DNA of 5,622 bases, taken from JBFFXF01 sp041569895. GTDB lineage: Bacteria > Planctomycetota > UBA8108 > JACQVS01. Each line of letters starts with the position of its first letter. Position 1 is the stretch's first letter. The stretch covers positions 1 through 5,622 of the forward strand of contig JBFFXF010000378.1 of NCBI GenBank assembly GCA_041569895.1, read 5' to 3'. Shown here piece by piece: positions 1-5,573 of the stretch. A model generated the notes under the pieces. The model was not told the origin of the DNA. It ran no database searches and saw only the letters and a list, made by a program, of their open reading frames with translations. The translations under genes and the position numbers were made by a program.

Positions 1-11
1 CACGGCGACTG

Positions 12-33
12 CCCCCTTCCCCACCCCCACCCC
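12..33 (-). other. G-quadruplex motif (C-rich on the plus strand)
   Basis: The plus strand has four C-runs of 5, 4, 5 and 4 bases (12-16, 19-22, 24-28, 30-33) separated by only 2, 1 and 1 bases. The minus strand therefore fits the canonical intramolecular G-quadruplex pattern with very short loops, and the plus strand could form an i-motif. Further C-runs follow at 51-54, 61-63 and 65-69. The tract lies about 85 bases upstream of the lipoprotein start. The motif is read directly; folding and any regulatory role are inference. Confidence 0.6.
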
Positions 34-67
34 TTTCAGGTATGCTGTGGCCCCAGCAGACCCACCC

Positions 68-85
68 CCGGACGGTTGCGTCCGG
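68..85 (+). other. Perfect 7-bp hairpin in the leader of the lipoprotein gene
   Basis: CCGGACG (68-74) and CGTCCGG (79-85) form a fully GC-rich stem closing a GTTG tetraloop. It ends 20 bases before the ribosome binding site of the gene at 118. It is followed by AAACAAGG and has no T-run, so it is not a standard intrinsic terminator in the forward direction. It may be a 5'-UTR stem or the 3' end of an upstream transcript. Function is unknown. Confidence 0.5.
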
Positions 86-105
86 AAACAAGGCCGATAC
101 ATGAC

Positions 106-113
106 GAGGAGGA
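106..113 (+). promoter_or_regulatory. Ribosome binding site of the lipoprotein gene
   Basis: GAGGAGGA contains the AGGAGG core and sits 4 bases (114-117) before the ATG at 118. It settles the start: the upstream in-frame TTG at 76 has no comparable site and lies inside the hairpin at 68-85. Confidence 0.85.
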
Positions 114-117
114 CACC

Positions 118-717
118 ATGGTGCGTGGACTGCGCTCGCGTCTGGCCGTCTGGCTGTTGATCGGTTGTGCGACCGTGTTCGCCAACGGGTGCACGTATCT
201 CGAGAACCGCGGGGCGGACTTTGCCGATCAGTTCAGCATCGGCTTCGGCGTCGGGCTCGGAGGGAACATCCGCGCCACCAACTACCTGCAGGCCGGATAC
301 AGCGGCACGGTGATCTCGTTCCGCGCCCTCGGCCGCAATGTGCTTCCGCTGGTCGGGCCGAGCGGCGAGGCGGGGATCTTCGGGGCGCCGATCTTCCACT
401 ACCGGACGATGAGCTCGTCGGAATTCCACAGCGAGAGCCGGCTGACCATGCTCGGCTGCACGCTGGTCAACCCCAGCGAAGACTCGTGGCACCGGTGGGG
501 TGACTGGACGACGTGGTCGGCGCTGCCCGATCGCCAGGAGTTCGAGAACCGCTACGACCGCCGGCTCTGGGACATCGGCTTCTCCGCGTTCCTCGGGCCC
601 GGCATGGAGTTCGACATCAATCCGCTCGAGATCGCCGACTTCTGGCTCGGCTGGTTCGGTCTCGACATCGTCCGCGACGACGTGGCCGGGATCGAGGCCG
701 TCGCGGACGGCTCCTGA
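118..717 (+). CDS. Predicted lipoprotein of unknown function (199 aa)
   Basis: I do not recognise a named function. The N-terminus is a signal sequence: Arg at 3, 6 and 8, then a hydrophobic stretch at about 9-22. Two cysteines could be the lipidation site: C25 in the context FANGC, or C17 in LIGC. C25 is preferred because the mature part would then begin with a YLENRGADFAD segment. The early mature part (about 40-60) is rich in Gly and alternating polar/hydrophobic residues (SIGFGVGLGG), suggesting beta structure. The C-terminal part (about 167-188) has INPLEIADFWLGWFGLDI followed by a DD pair. From memory, Y-L-x-N-R-x-x-D near the lipid cysteine together with a terminal N-P-x-E-x-x-D-F-x-L-G-W-x-G-x-D-I element recurs in uncharacterised lipoproteins of several deep-branching Gram-negative phyla. 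That could not be checked here. The ATG start follows a strong AGGAGG. The stop converges with that of the large minus-strand gene 19 bases away. Confidence 0.85.
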   Translation: MVRGLRSRLAVWLLIGCATVFANGCTYLENRGADFADQFSIGFGVGLGGNIRATNYLQAGYSGTVISFRALGRNVLPLVGPSGEAGIFGAPIFHYRTMSSSEFHSESRLTMLGCTLVNPSEDSWHRWGDWTTWSALPDRQEFENRYDRRLWDIGFSAFLGPGMEFDINPLEIADFWLGWFGLDIVRDDVAGIEAVADGS

Positions 718-736
718 ACACGGCTGCTCCCGCCGG

Positions 737-3700
737 TCAGCGCGTCACCAGCCGCTTCAGGTTGGAGACGATCCGCCTCCAGTCGTAGTCCTTTCCCGGC
801 CGGCTGTTGACGATGCGGATGCGCGGGAACTGCCACCACCGCGCGTACATGATGTGCTCGACTCCGTCGAGGTCGTACTTGCCGCGGAGCCGGAAGCGGT
901 TGTTCCGCAGGCTCGCACGGAATCCGAACGCCTCGTAGCGGAACTTCGAGAAGAACGCCTCCTCGATGGTCGCGAACGGCCCGGAGACGGCCCGCTTCAG
1001 GTTGCGCACGGCGCTGGTCGTGATGTACTGCGGCACGCCGGATCGCTCGACGGTCTCCAGGTCGATCTCGAACCGTGACAGCGCGCCCGGGATGAAGACG
1101 AGGTTCTCGATCGAGCCCTCGAGGACACCCGACATCAGACCGAATCCGAAAATCTCGCCGACCTGGAGGAGGTCGAGATCGCGGATCGAGCCCGAGCCGA
1201 GCGAAAACGTCGCGTAGGGCGTCGACCAGCTGTCGATGGTGAAGTCGCGCATGCGGACCTCGCCGCCGCACAGGAACGCGACCAGTTCGCCGAGGAGCTC
1301 GATCCGCGCGCCGCGAATCCGTACGATCGGAAAATCGGCGTCGATCCTCCCGTCCAGCGACTCGAGCCCCGCCCTCGCGGCGATCTGTCCGAGGTCGAGC
1401 CCCTGCGCCGAGAGCGAGCCCTCGAGCTCCGGCGCCGCGGGGTCGACGCGCAGCGAGCGCAGCCCGATCGTGCCGCCGAGGAGGGCCAGCGGGCCGGGCG
1501 CGGCCGCGATGCGATACGCCGTGCCTTCCATCGCGACGGGAATTCGGACGCCCGCCACCTCGACGCCGCCGAAGGCGATCTCTCCGATCGACAGCGCGCC
1601 GGTCTCGATGTTCGCGTCGACGCCGGCAGGCGTTCCCAAATCGATCGGCAGGTCGACGTCCACCGACGCGAGCCGCAGACCGATCTCCGGGAGCTCCGCC
1701 GCGAGCCCGCTCGAGCGCACGCGGCCGTGGACCCGAGGCGCGTTCACGTCGCCGTCGACGCGCAGGTCGAACGCCGTCTCGCCGTCGAAGGTGGCGCCCC
1801 CGAGCACGGGGAGCTCGTGCTCCAGCGCCCCGCGGAGGTAGACGTCGAGGAAACGCCGGTTGGGCACGCGCTCGCCCGAGATGGCGAGCGCGAGACGCGC
1901 CCCCTGGGGCTCTCCGGCTCCCCGCGGTGACGCGCCGATCTCGCCGACGACGCGCACCGGTCCGGTCGAGGGCGAGCGCACGTCGAGGTCGAGCGAGGCG
2001 ACCGGCGAACCGCTCGACGCGCCCACGCCGCTGCGGGATATCTCGACGGCGCCCGCGACGGTGATCGGCTCACCGTCGAGCGGGTCCCAGGCCCGGCCGA
2101 TCGCCAGGCCGCGCGCGGCGACGTCGAGGGCGCCCTCGACGCGAAGGGAGCCGACCCGGTCGGGAAACACCGTGGCCCTCGCCGACGCCCGGGCACGATC
2201 CATGCCGACCGCGCCGCCGGCGAGCAGCGCATCGACTCGCGCGGTCAGGGCGACATCGAGATGATCGGGCAGCGCCGGCGGCCGCAGGACGGGGACCCGG
2301 AGCTCGAGGCTCGCCGTGCCCGCGATCGACTCCGTCTCCGGGTCGAGCTCGAGGACCTTGCCGAGGAGCGCCGCGTCGATCCCGTCGACCGATGCCCGGA
2401 GGCCCTCGATCGTCGGCGCCGCGTCACCGAAGAGCGTCGCCCCTGCGACGCTGCCCCGCAGGTCGGCGGCGAGATCCTCGCGAAAGACGAAGCCGTCGTC
2501 GACCTCGAACTCGAGCGCGAGGCGCGGCTCGGTCGCGGGCCCGGTGAACCTCGCCCTCGCTGAGAGACGCCCGCCAATCGCTCCGACCACGCGCTCGAGC
2601 CACGCGCCGATCGACCGGCCGCGCAACACCTCGAGACCGAGCCCGGTGGTCGCCAGCAGCAGATCGAGACGCGGCTCCGAGAGGAGCGATTCGACCGTGC
2701 CGTCGATGGAGATCGTCCCCACCTCGCCGATGTCGAGGCGCGATCGCTTCTCGAGCACGATTCGCTCTCCCTCCTTCCGGTACGCACCGGCGAGATCGAG
2801 TCGAACGCGCTCGCGCACGCCGTCGCCCACCAGGCGGACGTCGGCATCCGCTCCGAGCGCCACCTCGAAGTCGACGCGATCGAGCTCGCCGTGGACAATC
2901 AGCCGGACCGCCAGGTCGGCGGCGCCCTTCTGGAACGCCGCGCCCTCCGGGGTCTCGCCGTCGGCAATCGCCTCGACGTTGACCGCGCGCGCCTCGAGGT
3001 CGACGACCAGCCTCCGCGGCCAGGTGCCCGTCACCGTGCCGGTGAAGTCGAAGCGGCCTCGCCGGACGATCAACCGACTCGGGAAAAGCGCCCGCAGAAG
3101 CGCGTTCAGGTCGAGGCCGGTGACGGAGGCGCGAGCGTTGCGGAACTCGTACGTGCGCTCCCCCGCCGACACGACATCGCCCCGCGCCTCGACACGCGCG
3201 CCGAACACGCCGGAACGGAGCTCGAACGCGAGCACTTCCCGGCTGCCGACGCCGAACACCTCGAGCCCGAGGTCCTTCACCTCGATGTCGCGACCGGCGT
3301 ATCGCACCCGCAGTCGCGCGCCCTGGAGACCAAGGTGTCCGATCTCGTACCCCCTCTCACCCTCGCGGGCCCGTTCCGGAAGCTTCATGCCCGGCGGCGG
3401 CCTCGGGCGCGCGAAGAGATCGGTGACGTCGGTGTCGAGGTTGATGAAGAGGTCCGGGCGCACCATGGTGACGTCGCGGACCCGGCCGAACCAGACGTCG
3501 ATGGGGTTGTAGAGCACGGAAATGCGCTCGCAGCGGAAGGAGAAGCGCTCCTCCTCGCCGACGATTCGCACGCCCTCCATGAAGGTGATCGCGAGACGCG
3601 ACAGCGAATCGGTCTCGAGCCGGCTGATCTTGACCTCGAGGCTGGGGTGGATGCTCGAGCGGATCACCGACTCGACGATGGTGTTGAGATCACCGCGGCT

Positions 3701-3937
3701 GGCGAGCCACGGGAGCACCCAGAGGACGAGGATGATGACCAGCGAGACCAGCGTCGCGAGGGCCGTCGCGAACCAGGCGAGGGCGCGCCGCCACCCGCGC
3801 CTCCGCGGCTCGCGAGCGGCGGTCCGGCCGTCGTCCGACTCGGGGCTGGTGCTCTCGGGACTCACGGGGGGACAACCGGACCCGGCGGCTGGCGGAGGCC
3901 CCCGGGGATGCTCCGGCCGCTCCTGGCCTGGAAACAT
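737..3937 (-). CDS. AsmA/YdbH-like inner-membrane-anchored periplasmic protein (1066 aa)
   Basis: The protein opens with a cytoplasmic, probably disordered tail rich in Pro, Ser and Glu (1-41), then an Arg cluster (42-51) and one transmembrane helix (about 53-78). This gives an N-in topology with about 980 residues in the periplasm. The segment after the helix (about 95-180: SRLETDSLSRLAITFMEGV, then ISVLYNPIDVWFGRVRDVTM and a P-D-L-F-I-N-L stretch) has the pattern of AsmA-type N-terminal domains. The middle is a long series of alternating beta-strand repeats. Near residues 845-900, GLDLGQIAARAGLESLDGRI, a FPIV segment and FLCGGEVRMRDF resemble the C-terminal region of YdbH-like proteins. The end (about 1000-1066) is basic and aromatic. 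AsmA/TamB/YdbH members form hydrophobic grooves bridging the periplasm and are implicated in phospholipid transport; that role is inferred from family. The ATG at 3937 is chosen because GGGGAGAG lies 5 bases upstream; the frame stays open 85 codons further, but through a palindromic repeat. Confidence is high that it is a gene, moderate on the subfamily. Confidence 0.88.
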   Translation of the reverse strand: MFPGQERPEHPRGPPPAAGSGCPPVSPESTSPESDDGRTAAREPRRRGWRRALAWFATALATLVSLVIILVLWVLPWLASRGDLNTIVESVIRSSIHPSLEVKISRLETDSLSRLAITFMEGVRIVGEEERFSFRCERISVLYNPIDVWFGRVRDVTMVRPDLFINLDTDVTDLFARPRPPPGMKLPERAREGERGYEIGHLGLQGARLRVRYAGRDIEVKDLGLEVFGVGSREVLAFELRSGVFGARVEARGDVVSAGERTYEFRNARASVTGLDLNALLRALFPSRLIVRRGRFDFTGTVTGTWPRRLVVDLEARAVNVEAIADGETPEGAAFQKGAADLAVRLIVHGELDRVDFEVALGADADVRLVGDGVRERVRLDLAGAYRKEGERIVLEKRSRLDIGEVGTISIDGTVESLLSEPRLDLLLATTGLGLEVLRGRSIGAWLERVVGAIGGRLSARARFTGPATEPRLALEFEVDDGFVFREDLAADLRGSVAGATLFGDAAPTIEGLRASVDGIDAALLGKVLELDPETESIAGTASLELRVPVLRPPALPDHLDVALTARVDALLAGGAVGMDRARASARATVFPDRVGSLRVEGALDVAARGLAIGRAWDPLDGEPITVAGAVEISRSGVGASSGSPVASLDLDVRSPSTGPVRVVGEIGASPRGAGEPQGARLALAISGERVPNRRFLDVYLRGALEHELPVLGGATFDGETAFDLRVDGDVNAPRVHGRVRSSGLAAELPEIGLRLASVDVDLPIDLGTPAGVDANIETGALSIGEIAFGGVEVAGVRIPVAMEGTAYRIAAAPGPLALLGGTIGLRSLRVDPAAPELEGSLSAQGLDLGQIAARAGLESLDGRIDADFPIVRIRGARIELLGELVAFLCGGEVRMRDFTIDSWSTPYATFSLGSGSIRDLDLLQVGEIFGFGLMSGVLEGSIENLVFIPGALSRFEIDLETVERSGVPQYITTSAVRNLKRAVSGPFATIEEAFFSKFRYEAFGFRASLRNNRFRLRGKYDLDGVEHIMYARWWQFPRIRIVNSRPGKDYDWRRIVSNLKRLVTR

Positions 3938-3942
3938 GCTGG

Positions 3943-3950
3943 CTCTCCCC
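3943..3950 (-). promoter_or_regulatory. Ribosome binding site of the AsmA-like gene
   Basis: On the minus strand GGGGAGAG precedes the ATG at 3937 by 5 bases. It decides the start against the open frame that continues upstream to a TTG at 4192. Confidence 0.75.
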
Positions 3951-3964
3951 AGTATTGATTTCCC

Positions 3965-3999
3965 GTGCTTCTTCTCTTCCGCCAACCGTGAAGAAGCAC
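3965..3999. repeat. 10-bp inverted repeat in the divergent intergenic region
   Basis: GTGCTTCTTC (3965-3974) is perfectly complementary to GAAGAAGCAC (3990-3999), with a 15-base loop. Overlapping alternatives exist: TCTTCC (3975-3980) pairs with GGAAGA (4001-4006), TGAAGA (3989-3994) pairs with TCTTCA (4008-4013), and GAAGACTCTTC (4002-4012) is an 11-base odd palindrome. All lie just upstream of the AsmA-like gene's ribosome binding site, so they would sit in its 5' leader. Confidence 0.6.
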
Positions 4000-4036
4000 C
4001 GGAAGACTCTTCATGCAGCAATCCGGGTACAGCAAA

Positions 4037-4108
4037 ACCTGGCTTGTTCAAAGCCAGCCTCGGTTTTTCTCGCTCTTCCTGGGAGAAAAACCGAGGCTGG
4101 CTCCAGGT
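4037..4108. repeat. Large palindromic element with a perfect 20-bp inverted repeat
   Basis: The core is AGCCAGCCTCGGTTTTTCTC (4052-4071), exactly complementary to GAGAAAAACCGAGGCTGGCT (4083-4102), with an 11-base loop. An outer pair, ACCTGG (4037-4042) with CCAGGT (4103-4108), extends the structure past a 9-base one-sided bulge (4043-4051). A competing 7-bp stem, CTGGCTT (4039-4045) with AAGCCAG (4051-4057), uses the bulge and part of the core arm. The T5 tract is inside the stem rather than after it, so the core is not a canonical intrinsic terminator. No target-site duplication was seen at the edges. It could be a dispersed palindromic (REP/MITE-like) element, a structured 5' leader or a protein-binding site. 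Confidence 0.85.
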
Positions 4109-4134
4109 CGATGGCGACTCCGACCGACCTACGG

Positions 4135-4141
4135 TATCATA
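4135..4141. promoter_or_regulatory. Candidate shared -10 element for the divergent genes
   Basis: TATCATA reads TATCAT on the plus strand (4135-4140) and TATGAT on the minus strand (4141-4136), each matching TATAAT at five of six positions. It lies 87 bases before the HEAT/TPR gene and about 200 bases before the AsmA-like gene. No good -35 was found: TGGCGA at 4112-4117, at 17-base spacing on the plus strand, matches TTGACA in only three positions, and the minus strand has nothing convincing. This is a weak prediction resting on a locally AT-rich island in GC-rich DNA. Confidence 0.3.
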
Positions 4142-4193
4142 ACTGTTTGGCGCTTTCCGCTCTTCCCGGACCGTGGCGCGGGACCGGATCAAC

Positions 4194-4203
4194 GGGCCGG
4201 CCC
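4194..4203. repeat. 10-bp perfect palindrome in the leader of the HEAT/TPR gene
   Basis: GGGCCGGCCC is self-complementary and lies 24 bases upstream of the ATG at 4228. It is too short to fold as an RNA hairpin with a loop unless its centre opens. It could be an operator half-site pair or simply a product of high GC content. Confidence 0.3.
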
Positions 4204-4217
4204 ACGCGGCAGAAGGT

Positions 4218-4225
4218 GGAGAAGG
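4218..4225 (+). promoter_or_regulatory. Ribosome binding site of the HEAT/TPR gene
   Basis: GGAGAAGG precedes two consecutive ATG codons (4228 and 4231). GGAG at 4218-4221 gives 6 bases to the first ATG, and GAAGG at 4221-4225 gives 5 bases to the second, so either Met could initiate. Confidence 0.6.
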
Positions 4226-4227
4226 TG

Positions 4228-5247
4228 ATGATGCTGCCCCGCTCGATCGCGCGACTGCCCGTTCTCGCGCTCGTCGCGTTCCTCGGCGCGCCGCTGGCGG
4301 CGCTCGAGGAGGCCGACGAGGGCGAGCGTCCGATAAAGGAACCGTCCGCGGAGGAGATCTCCGCGACGATCACCCGTCTCGAGCGCGCCGAGTCGACCGT
4401 CGACCGGGCCCGGGCGCGGCGCGATCTGGTCGCCATCGGCGCACCGGCGCTCGGTGTCGTGCGCGCGAGGATCGCCGCCCTCGAGCCCGGCGCGTCGCGC
4501 GCGATTCTCGAGCAGGCCGCCGTCAGTCTCCTCGCCCGCAAGCTCGCCCCGACGATCGCGGAGCGCGTGTCGACGGGTCTCTACTTCGACGGCCAGTACG
4601 ACGACTTCAAGGACGCCGGCCCGGAGACCGTGCCGGCGCTGCTTTCGATCGTCGAGGACGAGGCGGTCGGCGATGGCCTGCGGCGCGGCGCGCTGAACGC
4701 GCTGGCCGATCTCGCCTCGCCCGACCTGCTGCCGCGCCTGCGACAGCTCGAGTCGGACGTCCTGCTCGATCCCGCCCTGCGCGAGGAGCTGGCGACGCTG
4801 CTCGCGATCCTCGGCGACACGCGCAAGATCGATCGCAAGATCCGCGAGGTCTCCGAGCGCATCGGTCACCCCGATCCCGACGAGTTCGTGCGCGCGAACA
4901 GCGAGCTCGCCCACCTCTTCTACAAGATCCGCAAGTACTCGAGCGCGACGGAGTGCTACGAGCGCATCCTCGATCTCTTCGGCCGCTTCGAGAGCCTCCC
5001 GACCTTCCAGCCGACGGCGGACTTCTTCAAGCGCAAGGCGCTGCACCACTACAACGCCGCCTGCTCGTACTCGCTCGCCGGCGAGCTCGACAAGGCGCGC
5101 GACAACCTCCGCAAGGCGATCGAGATCGACCCGTCGCACTTCAACAACATGGAACGCGACGGCGACCTCCGCGGCGTGCGCGAGTCCGACGCGTACGATG
5201 AGTTCGTGCGCGAGCTCCGCACGCTGCTGGAGGAACGATCTATTTGA
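4228..5247 (+). CDS. Exported HEAT-repeat and TPR-repeat protein (339 aa)
   Basis: No named family is recognised. Residues 1-25 form a signal peptide (two Arg within the first nine, hydrophobic 10-24, ending GAPLAA), with likely cleavage near A25 and no lipobox Cys. A charged, probably helical or coiled segment follows (27-65). Helical repeats of HEAT type occupy about 60-100 and 125-195: AIGAPALGVVRARIAAL, then the DGQYDDFKDAGPETVPALL stretch from 121 and ALNALADLASPDLLPRLRQL. TPR-like helices follow at about 221-256 (ELAHLFYKIRKYSSATECYE) and 269-305 (HYNAACSYSLAGELDKARDN, ending in a KAIEIDP TPR signature). The tail, about 311-335, is the D-L-x-x-x-R-x-S-x-x-Y-x-x-F capping helix common after terminal TPRs. 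Both repeat types are protein-protein scaffolds, so an exported interaction role is likely but the partner is unknown. It diverges from the AsmA-like gene. The open frame continues upstream to 3955, but only through palindromic DNA and without a ribosome binding site. Confidence 0.87.
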   Translation: MMLPRSIARLPVLALVAFLGAPLAALEEADEGERPIKEPSAEEISATITRLERAESTVDRARARRDLVAIGAPALGVVRARIAALEPGASRAILEQAAVSLLARKLAPTIAERVSTGLYFDGQYDDFKDAGPETVPALLSIVEDEAVGDGLRRGALNALADLASPDLLPRLRQLESDVLLDPALREELATLLAILGDTRKIDRKIREVSERIGHPDPDEFVRANSELAHLFYKIRKYSSATECYERILDLFGRFESLPTFQPTADFFKRKALHHYNAACSYSLAGELDKARDNLRKAIEIDPSHFNNMERDGDLRGVRESDAYDEFVRELRTLLEERSI

Positions 5248-5338
5248 CGTTCCCTTCCCTCGCGGTTCCCGATCTCGTCTCGCTCCGACAGTCCGGCCCA
5301 GCATTCGAGAGCGCGGACGACGGTTGACGAGGACGGGA

Positions 5339-5365
5339 ACGCAGATTGCGCAGATTACGCAGATT
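5339..5365. repeat. Three tandem 9-mers (RCGCAGATT)
   Basis: The units ACGCAGATT, GCGCAGATT and ACGCAGATT follow one another at 5339-5347, 5348-5356 and 5357-5365, differing only in the first base. From memory, short arrays of this GCAGATT type occur between genes in many environmental Gram-negative genomes; this was not checked. Confidence 0.85.
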
Positions 5366-5378
5366 GTCTCGGAACCGT

Positions 5379-5454
5379 TCGGTGTCGGTGTCGGTGTCGG
5401 ATCTCGGAGTCGGTATCGGTATCGGTGTCGGTGTCGGAATCGGACTCGGCATCG
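5379..5454. repeat. Degenerate hexamer array (TCGGNN), about 12 units
   Basis: Twelve units share an invariant TCGG followed by a variable dinucleotide, in the order TG, TG, TG, AT, AG, TA, TA, TG, TG, AA, AC, CA, and end in a partial TCG. A single extra C at 5403 shifts the phase between units four and five. Identical neighbours occur in runs, as expected from local slippage duplication. The array shifts frame, lies outside any supported gene and gives only dipeptide-repeat translations. Confidence 0.9.
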
Positions 5455-5502
5455 TCCAGCGGCGTTTCGACGTCGTCGTGTATTCAACGGGGTTCGGCGT
5501 AT

Positions 5503-5537
5503 CCGTGGGCCGTGGTCCGTGGGCCGTGGTCCGTGGT
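5503..5537. repeat. Heptamer array (CCGTGGK), five units
   Basis: Five contiguous 7-mers alternate between CCGTGGG and CCGTGGT (G, T, G, T, T in the last position). The array runs directly into the hexamers at 5538. Confidence 0.88.
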
Positions 5538-5573
5538 CCGTGACCGTCGCCGTGACCGTCGCCGTGACCGTGA
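5538..5573. repeat. Hexamer array (CCGTGA/CCGTCG), six units
   Basis: The order is CCGTGA, CCGTCG, CCGTGA, CCGTCG, CCGTGA, CCGTGA. The first four units can also be read as two copies of a 12-mer. All units share CCGT with the preceding heptamers, so the two arrays probably arose from one ancestral unit by a change of period. Confidence 0.88.

Noticed and set aside
697..711. 6-bp hairpin (GCCGTC/GACGGC, GCG loop) at the end of the lipoprotein gene, as a bidirectional terminator
   Set aside because: It lies within coding sequence, has no T-run on either side and is easily produced by GC-rich codons.
2316..3512. 398-codon plus-strand open frame opposite the AsmA-like gene
   Set aside because: Ser/Arg/Pro-rich composition typical of an antisense frame in GC-rich DNA, with no recognisable domain. 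The opposite strand has a coherent AsmA-like protein.
4052..4102. Intrinsic terminator for either flanking gene
   Set aside because: The stem lies upstream of both divergent genes rather than after one, and the T5 tract is inside the stem.
3938..4192. 85-codon upstream extension of the AsmA-like reading frame to a TTG
   Set aside because: It runs through the palindromic element, has no ribosome binding site, and a good GGGGAGAG sits directly before the ATG at 3937.
3955..4227. 91-codon upstream extension of the HEAT/TPR frame
   Set aside because: It also crosses the palindrome and would place the clear signal peptide internally. The Met pair at 4228-4233 has the ribosome binding site.
4189..5487. 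432-codon minus-strand open frame opposite the HEAT/TPR gene
   Set aside because: It is an Arg/Glu/Val-rich shadow of the plus-strand gene and its N-terminal end lies inside the tandem repeats.
5339..5573. CRISPR array
   Set aside because: Units of 6-9 bases have no spacers between them. CRISPR repeats are longer (about 21-40 bases) with unique spacers, and no cas gene is present.
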